From contig JANXRT010000117.1 of the NCBI GenBank assembly GCA_025356735.1, positions 1 to 11,780 of the forward strand: 11,780 bases of DNA, given 5' to 3'. The notes under the pieces were generated by a model. That model ran no database searches and was not told the DNA's origin. It worked only from the letters and a program-made list of their open reading frames with translations. Of the stretch, positions 6,642 through 11,780 are shown one piece after another (within the stretch, counting starts at the first letter, position 1; each line of letters starts with the position of its first letter). This stretch comes from Acetobacteraceae bacterium (GTDB taxonomy: Bacteria; Pseudomonadota; Alphaproteobacteria; Acetobacterales; Acetobacteraceae). The position numbers were made by a program, and so were the translations under genes.

Positions 6642-7502
6642 ATGTCCGCGCCCGACCTGGAGCCGAAAGTCATCCTGATCGACACGCCGGTTCCGGGCGT
6701 GCGCCGTGTCACGATGAACCGCGGCGACAAGCGCAACGCGCTTAACAACGCGCTGCGGGGTGCGATCATCGACGCGTTGGTCGCCGCCGACACCGACCCC
6801 GCGATCCATGTCACCATCCTGCGCGGCGCGGGCCCAAGCTTCTGCTCGGGCTACGACCTCGCTGCCAACAACGCCACCGACCAGCCGTACTACTCCGCCG
6901 CCGGCACCGGCCAGTGGCCGCGCCACGTGGTCGATGGCTGGTTCAAGATCTGGGACCTGGCCAAGCCGGTGATCGCCCAGGTGCATGGCTACTGCATGGC
7001 CGGCGGTAGCGAGCTCGCGACCTGCTGCGACCTGGTTTATGTCGCCGAGGATGCCAAGATCGGCTATCCGCCGGTGCGGCTGATGAGCCCGCCCGACAAC
7101 CAGTTCCATCCGTGGTTGATGGGCATGCGTAACGCCATGGAGATGTACCTGACCGGCGACGCGATCACCGGCACCGAGGCGGCGCAGATGGGCTTCGCCA
7201 ACCGGGCCTACCCCGCCGACGCCCTGGAAGCCGCCGTGCTCGGCATCGCCGAGCGCATGACGCTGATCCCGGTGGAGCTGCTGCAGATCAACAAGCGCAG
7301 CGTGCATCGCGCGATGGAGATCATGGGCATGCGCGCCGCCATCCGCTCCGGCACCGAGTTGCAGGCGCTGGCCTTCACCACCGAGAGCAGCCTGAACTAC
7401 CGACGCCAGTTCCGCCGCGACGGATCGAGCGTGCGGGATTTGCTGAGCCAACGCGACGCGCCGTTCAAGGATTACCGCACTTCATCCGGCAGTGATGACT
7501 GA
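6642..7502 (+). CDS. Enoyl-CoA hydratase/isomerase (crotonase) family protein with altered second Glu
   Basis: A 286-residue protein with AGGAG six bases before the ATG. Crotonase motifs are clear: RRVTMNRGDKRNALN (21-35), the oxyanion-hole segment GAGPSFCSGYDL (62-73) and GYCMAGGSELATCCDL (116-131). Glu124 aligns with the first catalytic Glu of rat hydratase (Glu144). The second, normally in FG.PE, falls in IGYPPVRL, where Pro144 replaces Glu. Classical hydration needs both Glu, so isomerase, hydrolase or C-C lyase chemistry is equally possible. An insert (residues 75-98) near the acyl pocket, with two Tyr and two Trp/Pro positions, may fit a bulky substrate. It lies between CoA-transferase and SDR, as expected for an enzyme acting on a CoA ester. 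Fold certain, reaction uncertain. Confidence 0.9.
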   Translation: MSAPDLEPKVILIDTPVPGVRRVTMNRGDKRNALNNALRGAIIDALVAADTDPAIHVTILRGAGPSFCSGYDLAANNATDQPYYSAAGTGQWPRHVVDGWFKIWDLAKPVIAQVHGYCMAGGSELATCCDLVYVAEDAKIGYPPVRLMSPPDNQFHPWLMGMRNAMEMYLTGDAITGTEAAQMGFANRAYPADALEAAVLGIAERMTLIPVELLQINKRSVHRAMEIMGMRAAIRSGTELQALAFTTESSLNYRRQFRRDGSSVRDLLSQRDAPFKDYRTSSGSDD

Positions 7503-7524
7503 CATTCCTTTTGAGGGACAGAAC

Positions 7525-8298
7525 ATGGCCTACACGCCTTTCGACCTGACCGGGAAGGTGGCGCTTGTCACCGGCGGCAACAGCGGCATCGGCCTCGGCA
7601 TGGCGGATGCGCTGGCCCAGGCCGGCGCCGACATCGCCATCTGGGGTACCAACGCCGCCAAGAACAGCGACGCCAAGATCGCGCTCGAGAAGACCGGCCG
7701 CCAGGTGCTGGCCCTGGAATGCGACGTCGGCGACGAGGCGGCGGTCGAGCAGGCGTTCGCCGAGACGCTTCGGGTGCTCGGCCGGGTCGATGGCTGCTTC
7801 GCCAATGCCGGCGTGTCCGGCCGCGGCCAGCGATCTTTCCTCGACATGCCGACCGACGAGTGGAACCGCGTGCTGCGGGTCAACCTGCACGGCGCGTTCT
7901 ACACGTTTCGAACCGCCGCGCGGCACATGGTCAAGCGCGGCGATGGCGGCGTGCTGGTCGGCACAGCGTCATTGGCCGCGATCGAGGCGGCGCCGCGCGG
8001 CGAGCACTACGCCGCGACCAAGGGCGGGCTGATTAGCATGATCAAGGCGATGGCGGTGGAGTTCGCCCGTTACGACGTGCGCGCCCACGCCATCCTGCCC
8101 GGCTGGATCGCCACCAACATGACCGCCAATGCCACCTCGAACGAGAAATTTGCCGGCAACGTCATGCCGCGTATCCCGATGCGCCGGTGGGGCGACGGCG
8201 GCGATTTCGGCGGCATCGCGGTGTACCTGATGAGCTCGGCGTCGCGCTATCACACCGGCGGCAGCTTCGTCATCGACGGCGGGTATTCCATATTTTAA
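7525..8298 (+). CDS. Short-chain dehydrogenase/reductase (SDR, classical)
   Basis: A 257-residue classical SDR. The ATG at 7525 follows GAGGGA at seven bases; an in-frame GTG at 7492 would overlap the crotonase gene and has no comparable site. The dinucleotide motif TGGNSGIG is at 16-23 and NAG at 94-96. The catalytic tetrad is Asn120, Ser149, Tyr162 and Lys166 (YAATK), with LPGWIATNM after it and the C-terminal GGSFVIDGGYS. The end of beta-2 reads IWGTN without an Asp, so the NAD/NADP preference is not clear. It would oxidise or reduce a hydroxyl/keto group, plausibly on the product of the crotonase. That order (hydratase, then dehydrogenase, then thiolase-like cleavage) mirrors beta-oxidation. 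The MBL gene follows after 13 bp. Confidence 0.93.
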   Translation: MAYTPFDLTGKVALVTGGNSGIGLGMADALAQAGADIAIWGTNAAKNSDAKIALEKTGRQVLALECDVGDEAAVEQAFAETLRVLGRVDGCFANAGVSGRGQRSFLDMPTDEWNRVLRVNLHGAFYTFRTAARHMVKRGDGGVLVGTASLAAIEAAPRGEHYAATKGGLISMIKAMAVEFARYDVRAHAILPGWIATNMTANATSNEKFAGNVMPRIPMRRWGDGGDFGGIAVYLMSSASRYHTGGSFVIDGGYSIF

Positions 8299-8311
8299 GC
8301 GGGTCAACATC

Positions 8312-9160
8312 ATGAAGTGGCGCATCGGCGATGTGACGGTGACCAAGATCGTCGAGCTGGAGGCAACCGGCGGCAGCCGGTTCCTGCTGCCGATGGCGAC
8401 CCCCGAGGCGATCGAGCACATGGCCTGGCTCAAGCCGCATTTCGCCGACGAGAACGGGCGGCTGCGAATGAGCATCCACGCTTTCGTGGTCGAGGCCGGC
8501 GACCGCCGGATCGTCGTCGATACCTGCCTCGGCAACGACAAGGAAAACCGCCGCATCCCGACCTGGAACAACCTCCAGGGCCGGTTTTTGCAGGACCTCG
8601 CCGAAGCGGGTTTCGAACGCGAGACGATCGACACCGTGCTGTGCACTCACCTGCACGTCGATCATGTCGGCTGGAACACCATGCTGGTCGATGGCAAATG
8701 GGTGCCGACGTTCCCGCGCGCGCGTTATCTCATGGGCCGCATCGAGTACGAGCATTGGAACGAGACGGCGCGTCCGGACATGCGGTTCATCCTGGATGAC
8801 AGCGTGCGGCCGGTGATGGAAGCCGGGCTGGTCGACTTGATCGAGGTCGATCACAGCCTCTGCCCCGAAATCTCGCTGGTGCAGAGCTTCGGCCACACAC
8901 CGGGCCATGTCAGCGTGAGGATTTCGTCGCGTGGCGAGGAGGCGCTGATCACCGGCGATTTCCTGCACCATCCCTGCCAGATCGGCCATCCGGAATGGTC
9001 CTCGACCGCCGATCATGATCCGGACATGGCGCACGCCACGCGGCTCGACATGTACCGCGCGCTTGCGGGAACACCGACGCTGGTGCTCGGCACCCATTTC
9101 GCGACACCCACCGCCGGACACATCGAGCAGGACGGCGACGCTTATAGGCTGGTGGTCTGA
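8312..9160 (+). CDS. Metallo-beta-lactamase-fold hydrolase (lactonase-like)
   Basis: A 282-residue MBL-fold protein. The first metal motif CTHLHVDHVGWN gives His113, His115, Asp117 and His118. FGHTPGH gives His195, TGDFLHH gives bridging Asp216 and GTHFATP gives His262, so both metal sites look intact. The HLHVDHVGWN wording and the length match the lactonase-like branch (AHL lactonase/YtnP relatives), where lactones or esters are opened. Thioester hydrolysis is also possible. No signal peptide is visible, so it is cytoplasmic. The Shine-Dalgarno is weak (AGCGGG), and with 13 bp from the SDR stop translation may be coupled. It is the last gene of the block that clearly belongs to metabolism, and could open a lactone or release a product from CoA. 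Substrate unknown. Confidence 0.9.
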   Translation: MKWRIGDVTVTKIVELEATGGSRFLLPMATPEAIEHMAWLKPHFADENGRLRMSIHAFVVEAGDRRIVVDTCLGNDKENRRIPTWNNLQGRFLQDLAEAGFERETIDTVLCTHLHVDHVGWNTMLVDGKWVPTFPRARYLMGRIEYEHWNETARPDMRFILDDSVRPVMEAGLVDLIEVDHSLCPEISLVQSFGHTPGHVSVRISSRGEEALITGDFLHHPCQIGHPEWSSTADHDPDMAHATRLDMYRALAGTPTLVLGTHFATPTAGHIEQDGDAYRLVV

Positions 9161-9184
9161 CGGCGATGTAGGGCATGGTTCCGC

Positions 9185-9553
9185 ATGGAATCCAAACCTC
9201 AGCACGTCACCGCGGAACTGCCACCTGGCGAACTGGACCCCATCTTCAGAAACGGTTCGGTGACCGTGGTCGGCATCGTTCTCGGATTTTCATTGAATTT
9301 CGTAAATAGCTGGGCAAACAACCCGGTGCCTTGGCATTCCGCGCATCTGCTCGCCTTCGTTCCGCTGATGATCGGCACGGGTTTGCAGGTCAAGGCGCTT
9401 GCTGGATTTCTGTCGACATCGTCACTGAAGATCAGCCACTACAACCACAACAAGCACTACTTCATGGCGGGATTGCTCTCGGTCGCCGGCGGTATCCTAA
9501 TTGCCATGATGCTTGACCTCGTCGGCGTCGGGGAGGTTTTCATGCAAAAATAG
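9185..9553 (+). CDS. Small three-helix membrane protein, unknown function
   Basis: I do not recognise a named family. The 122-residue product has a polar N-terminus (MESKPQHVTAELPPGELDP) and three hydrophobic segments, at about 26-44, 53-75 and 91-115. Between helices 2 and 3 lies a His/Asn-rich loop, KISHYNHNKHYF. This gives an inner-membrane protein with little soluble mass. The Shine-Dalgarno is poor (AGGGC at ten bases). It lies 24 bp after the MBL gene on the same strand, so it may be the last gene of that transcript or independent. The TAG stop follows directly on a run of five A, and the next 160 bases look coding in the -1 frame, so the end shown may be the result of a frameshift. That it is expressed is likely but not proven. 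Confidence 0.6.
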   Translation: MESKPQHVTAELPPGELDPIFRNGSVTVVGIVLGFSLNFVNSWANNPVPWHSAHLLAFVPLMIGTGLQVKALAGFLSTSSLKISHYNHNKHYFMAGLLSVAGGILIAMMLDLVGVGEVFMQK

Positions 9554-9714
9554 CGTGCTCGGCCGGCACCGACCTGACGACGCCGAGCGCCGAGGAGAAC
9601 GAGGCCGCTCAGCCGGGCGCGCTGAAATGGTTCGTCACATACTACATGAGCAGCCCGAAGGATGTGGAGGATATGCGGCGGAAACCCAGCTTCGGCCCAC
9701 CTGATCAATCTTGA
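9517..9714 (+). other. Coding-like tract in the -1 frame after the A5 run; frameshifted tail or broken small gene
   Basis: From 9553 the frame reads ACSAGTDLTTPSAEENE, then AAQPGALKWFVTYYMSSPKD, then VEDMRRKPSFGPPDQS, ending with TGA at 9712-9714. About 42 of 53 codons end in G or C, whereas the other two frames have poor third-position bias or an early stop. The frame is open from 9517 but has no ATG, GTG or TTG before the Met at 9646. An ATG at 9542 with a strong GGGGAGG five bases before it is in the preceding frame and reads Met-Gln-Lys-stop. One extra A in the run 9546-9550 would join the two into a 176-residue protein, or give a short protein starting at 9542. The tail overlaps the aquaporin stop by 10 bp on the opposite strand. 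Assembly error, pseudogene or slippage cannot be told apart here. Confidence 0.4.
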
Positions 9715-10472
9715 ACCTTCGGCGTATTCGCCATGCCGACGAGGCGATAGGCGCCGGCCGCAACGATGCCTCCAAGCAGCGGGCCGACGGTATAGAACAG
9801 CCATACCGGGTAGGTGCCGGACACCAGCATCGGCCCGAGAGCGCGGGCTGGGTTGCCTGCACCGCCGCTGACCGGGCCGCCCAGCAGCACACCAGCCGCC
9901 AGAGAGAACCCGATCGCCACGGCAGCTATGCCGGCTGGAACGCGCGGGTCGGTCGCGGTCGAAATGACCGTGAACACGAGAATGAAGGCGATCAGTGCCT
10001 CGACCAACAGAACCTGCAAGGCATCGGCACCGTTCGCCGGCGATGGCGCACCGAGATGGGCGTCCACGTAGGCGCCATGGCCGTAGGCGGCCCATACGAC
10101 CAGCGCCGCAATGATCGCGCCGACCATTTGGGCTGCCCAGTATGGAGCGACGTAGCGCCAGGGGAATTTGCCGGCAGCCGCCAGGCCGAGCGTGACCGAT
10201 GGGTTGACGTGGGCGCCACTGATTTGGCCAAGCGAACCCATGACAGGGATCAGGATCAATGCGAAGGCCAACGCCACCGCCAGCGAGTCATACGCCGGGC
10301 CCGCGGTGTTCTTGCCGAGGATGGCGGCCGTTGCGACGGCGGTTCCTACAAGGACAAGCAGGAAGGTGCCGATCACTTCCGCGCTGCAGGCGAGCAGGAG
10401 GTTGTCGGTGGGCGTGTCAGCCGATCCGGGTTTACCGATTCGAGATGAAGGGCGCGGCGAAGTTGCGTCCAT
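9705..10472 (-). CDS. MIP family channel (aquaporin/aquaglyceroporin-like)
   Basis: A 255-residue six-helix channel of normal length, with about 20 extra polar residues at the N-terminus. The first half-helix motif is HVNPSVTLG, so NPS (90-92) replaces the usual NPA. The second is GAGNPARALGP, with NPAR at 207-210. By spacing from these motifs the four selectivity-filter positions are Phe70, Val195, Gly204 and Arg210. The filter thus lacks the His of water-specific AqpZ and also the Trp/Gly/Phe set of GlpF. A wide, mixed filter suggests small neutral solutes besides or instead of water. The start is supported by AAGGA six bases before the ATG. It is transcribed away from the stress-type gene to its right. 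An aqpZ or glpF symbol would be misleading. Confidence 0.9.
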   Translation of the reverse strand: MDATSPRPSSRIGKPGSADTPTDNLLLACSAEVIGTFLLVLVGTAVATAAILGKNTAGPAYDSLAVALAFALILIPVMGSLGQISGAHVNPSVTLGLAAAGKFPWRYVAPYWAAQMVGAIIAALVVWAAYGHGAYVDAHLGAPSPANGADALQVLLVEALIAFILVFTVISTATDPRVPAGIAAVAIGFSLAAGVLLGGPVSGGAGNPARALGPMLVSGTYPVWLFYTVGPLLGGIVAAGAYRLVGMANTPKVQD

Positions 10473-10538
10473 GACGGATCCTTGAGGGTCAGGTTACAGC
10501 GCAGGGCGGCGTCAAGACGACGAGCGTTCGACCATGAA

Positions 10539-10589
10539 GCCGTGGACAGCGACGATTTTCGACTACTTCGTTTGTCGTCGCTCCACGGC
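10539..10589. repeat. Inverted repeat in the aquaporin upstream region
   Basis: GCCGTGGA-CA-GCGACGA (10539-10555) pairs with TCGTCGCTCCACGGC (10575-10589). All 15 stem pairs match, with a 2-base bulge on the left arm and a 19-base loop. It lies 67 bp before the aquaporin ATG and just beyond the terminator of the neighbouring gene. It may be a regulator site or leader structure for the aquaporin, or a second barrier to read-through. The gap 10473-10594 holds nothing else clear except a TTGACG on the minus strand with no good -10. Confidence 0.5.
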
Positions 10590-10594
10590 GACGC

Positions 10595-10627
10595 AAAAAG
10601 AGTGGCCGGCACTTGAGTGCCGGCCAC
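10595..10627 (-). terminator. Rho-independent terminator of the stress-type protein gene
   Basis: GTGGCCGGCAC (10602-10612), loop TTGA, and GTGCCGGCCAC (10617-10627) form a perfect 11-bp GC-rich stem. On the minus strand it is followed by TCTTTTT, the expected U-tract. It begins 18 bp after the stop of the gene at 10645-11280. Confidence 0.88.
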
Positions 10628-10644
10628 CTCGCGTCACCGCGATG

Positions 10645-11280
10645 TCAGGAGAGCGTCCCACCGCGCTGCCTACGGGCCGTCATGACGCTGTCGGCCGTAT
10701 AGGGCACCGCCGACGGATTGAAGTTCTCCCATCCCTCCGTCTGGTACTCGGACCGGCGGGTCGCAAGGTTCACCGGCGTGCGGCCATCCAGAACCGTCTC
10801 GATCCGCGTGGCCTGCATCTCGTCGGCCCGCACCGTGACCAAGGTGCCGCCACGGCGCACTCCTTCGGCATGCACCTGCGCGTCGGCCTCGCTGACACCG
10901 GCACCGGTCAGGGATCCGACGAGGCCGCCCGCCGCCGCGCCCACGCCGGCACCGGTCAACGTGGCGATCAGCCAGCCCGCGGCAACGACCGGTCCTACGC
11001 CCGGAATGGCCAGCATGCCCAGCCCCGCCAATAGGCCCGCGCCGCCGCCCAGAAGCGTCCCGACCGAGGCGCCCGTACCCGTGCCGGTGCTCGCGCCCTG
11101 GTGCGGATCGCCCGAGGTCAGGCCGCTGCCGCCGGTGGTGGGGTTGCCGTAGCGTCCCTCAGCGTTATTGGAAACAAGGCTGATGTCGGCATGTGGAACG
11201 CCGGCTGCCTCCAGCGACTGGACGACGCTTACGGCATCGTCGTGGCTATCGTAAAGGCGGGTGAACGTGCGTATGGCCAT
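10645..11280 (-). CDS. Stress-type protein with YflT/GSP17M-like head and glycine-zipper core
   Basis: A 211-residue protein. The ATG at 11280 is chosen because AAGGA lies about nine bases before it and the protein then opens with the conserved-looking MAIRTFTRLYDSHDDAVSVV; an in-frame start 54 bases upstream only adds a basic leader. Residues 1-40 resemble the general stress protein 17M-like (YflT) domain, with VVQSLEAAGVPHADISLVS. Residues 45-72 are a Gly/Thr/Ser linker. Residues 73-127 are rich in Gly with GxxxG spacing, typical of a glycine zipper that inserts into membranes. Residues 128-165 (EADAQVHAEGVRRGGTLVTVRAD) resemble the repeated beta-alpha-beta module of such proteins. The C-terminus is polar. 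Homologues are often envelope or osmotic-stress proteins of unknown mechanism. It has its own terminator. Family fair, function unproven. Confidence 0.8.
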   Translation of the reverse strand: MAIRTFTRLYDSHDDAVSVVQSLEAAGVPHADISLVSNNAEGRYGNPTTGGSGLTSGDPHQGASTGTGTGASVGTLLGGGAGLLAGLGMLAIPGVGPVVAAGWLIATLTGAGVGAAAGGLVGSLTGAGVSEADAQVHAEGVRRGGTLVTVRADEMQATRIETVLDGRTPVNLATRRSEYQTEGWENFNPSAVPYTADSVMTARRQRGGTLS

Positions 11281-11316
11281 GTTCGATTTCCTTCTGCTTC
11301 TTTGCTGTTGTGACCA

Positions 11317-11351
11317 AGGCTGAAGTTGCGGCAACGCTGCCGCCTCAGCCT
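11317..11351 (-). terminator. Hairpin between the two right-end genes, possible weak terminator
   Basis: AGGCTGA (11317-11323) pairs with TCAGCCT (11345-11351), and inside it GCGGCA (11328-11333) pairs with TGCCGC (11338-11343) around ACGC. On the minus strand it begins 17 bp after the stop of the gene at 11368. No U-tract follows, so it may be a weak terminator, a processing site or part of the leader of the next gene. Confidence 0.4.
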
Positions 11352-11367
11352 GGATATTGGGTTGACT

Positions 11368-11780
11368 TCAGGGCTTGGTGCCGGTCGTGTTGGTGCCCAA
11401 GTTACGGTCCATGGCGCGACCCGCGGCCGTGCCAGGCTGATTTCCCGTGGTTCCATCCAGGTTGCGGACGCCGGAAGCCGTGTCCGTGGTATGGGTTCCC
11501 AACGCCCGGTCCGTGGCTCGGCTGGCTGCAGTGCCGGGCAGGTTGCCGCCGCTCGGCACGCCCCGGTCGCTGCCGGTATTGCCCTTGTAGTCCAGCCAGA
11601 CCTGTGCGGTCTGCCCGTCCCTCATGCCGGTGCCGCGCCAGACGCCGCCGTCATCCTTGCGCAGGTTGTTCACGCTCCGGAAGCCATTGCTCTCCAGGCG
11701 ACGCCGCGCTTCACCCTCGGTGAAGGAATTGCTGCCCTTGGCCGGCTGAGGCGCATTGGCCGAAGTCGTGGCAACCGCCT
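11368..11780 (-). CDS. Small protein with PepSY-like segment and duplicated C-terminal motif, 5'-truncated
   Basis: The frame is open to the right edge, so the start is outside the window; 136 residues are visible. An internal GTG at 11673 is a poor start because the reading continues well before it. The visible part begins AVATTSANAPQPAKGSNS, which could be the end of a signal peptide and a linker. Next come SFTEGEARRRLESNGFRSV and NNLRKDDGGVWRGTGMRDG, ending in AQVWLDYKGN. This pattern, a helix followed by paired strands, is like PepSY/YpeB-type periplasmic modules. The C-terminal 55 residues hold two copies of a motif: PGTAASRATDRALGTHTTDT and PGTAAGRAMDRNLGTNTTGT. Low-complexity tails of this kind are known in exported alphaproteobacterial proteins. 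Family tentative, export inferred. Confidence 0.7.
   Translation of the reverse strand, partial: AVATTSANAPQPAKGSNSFTEGEARRRLESNGFRSVNNLRKDDGGVWRGTGMRDGQTAQVWLDYKGNTGSDRGVPSGGNLPGTAASRATDRALGTHTTDTASGVRNLDGTTGNQPGTAAGRAMDRNLGTNTTGTKP

Noticed and set aside
5622..7451. A 609-codon open frame on the minus strand across the CoA-transferase and crotonase genes
   Set aside because: It is antisense to two genes with clear family motifs, its translation is rich in Arg, His, Gly and Ala without a recognisable domain, and long antisense frames are normal in DNA this GC-rich.
7492..7524. Upstream GTG start for the SDR gene, overlapping the crotonase gene
   Set aside because: It adds an unconserved-looking leader (MMTDIPFEGQN), while the ATG at 7525 has a strong GAGGGA at the right distance.
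9513..9704. A 63-codon plus-strand frame between the membrane protein and the aquaporin
   Set aside because: Third-position G/C bias is poor and the product is Arg/Gly-rich; the frame ending at 9714 carries the coding signal in the same stretch.
1..11780. CRISPR arrays, tRNA or rRNA genes, transposase genes, phage genes
   Set aside because: No regularly spaced direct repeats, tRNA-like cloverleaf with acceptor end, rRNA segment, DDE transposase or integrase motif was seen on either strand.

Overview
The window is GC-rich DNA with strong G/C preference at third codon positions. Gene content and codon style suggest an alphaproteobacterium, most likely of the Acetobacteraceae/Rhodospirillales. 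This rests on protein style and on one intergenic palindrome that resembles repeats I recall from that family. There is no rRNA or tRNA to confirm it.

Layout. (1) Positions 1-2277 are the edge of a cell-surface polysaccharide locus: the C-terminal part of a Wzx-type flippase (+) meets a GT4 glycosyltransferase (-) tail to tail. (2) Positions 2278-2411 are a divergent promoter region with two dyads and candidate promoters on both strands. (3) Positions 2412-9160 hold seven co-directional genes: a thiolase-like protein, its DUF35 Zn-ribbon/OB-fold partner, an amidohydrolase-2 family protein, a CaiB/BaiF CoA-transferase, a crotonase-fold protein, an SDR oxidoreductase and a metallo-beta-lactamase-fold hydrolase. 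Most gaps are -4 to about 20 bp. The exception is between the amidohydrolase and the CoA-transferase, where a 154-bp near-perfect palindrome fills the gap and includes the amidohydrolase stop codon. (4) Positions 9185-9714 hold a small three-helix membrane protein of unknown function, followed by a coding-like tract in the -1 frame that begins at an A5 run. (5) Positions 9705-11780, all on the minus strand, hold a MIP/aquaporin with unusual selectivity residues, a stress-type protein with a YflT-like head and a glycine-zipper core, and a 5'-truncated small protein with a duplicated C-terminal motif.

How the genes may work together. The seven-gene block looks like an acyl-CoA pathway: CoA activation (CaiB), hydration, isomerisation or hydrolysis (crotonase), oxidation (SDR), C-C cleavage or formation (thiolase-like protein with DUF35), and hydrolytic or decarboxylative steps (amidohydrolase, MBL). 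The thiolase-like protein lacks the nucleophilic Cys and has a run of seven Gly there, and the crotonase has Pro in place of the second catalytic Glu. The substrate is not evident, and this block is the best candidate for an undescribed system. The minus-strand genes at the right end look like a separate envelope or osmotic-stress group.
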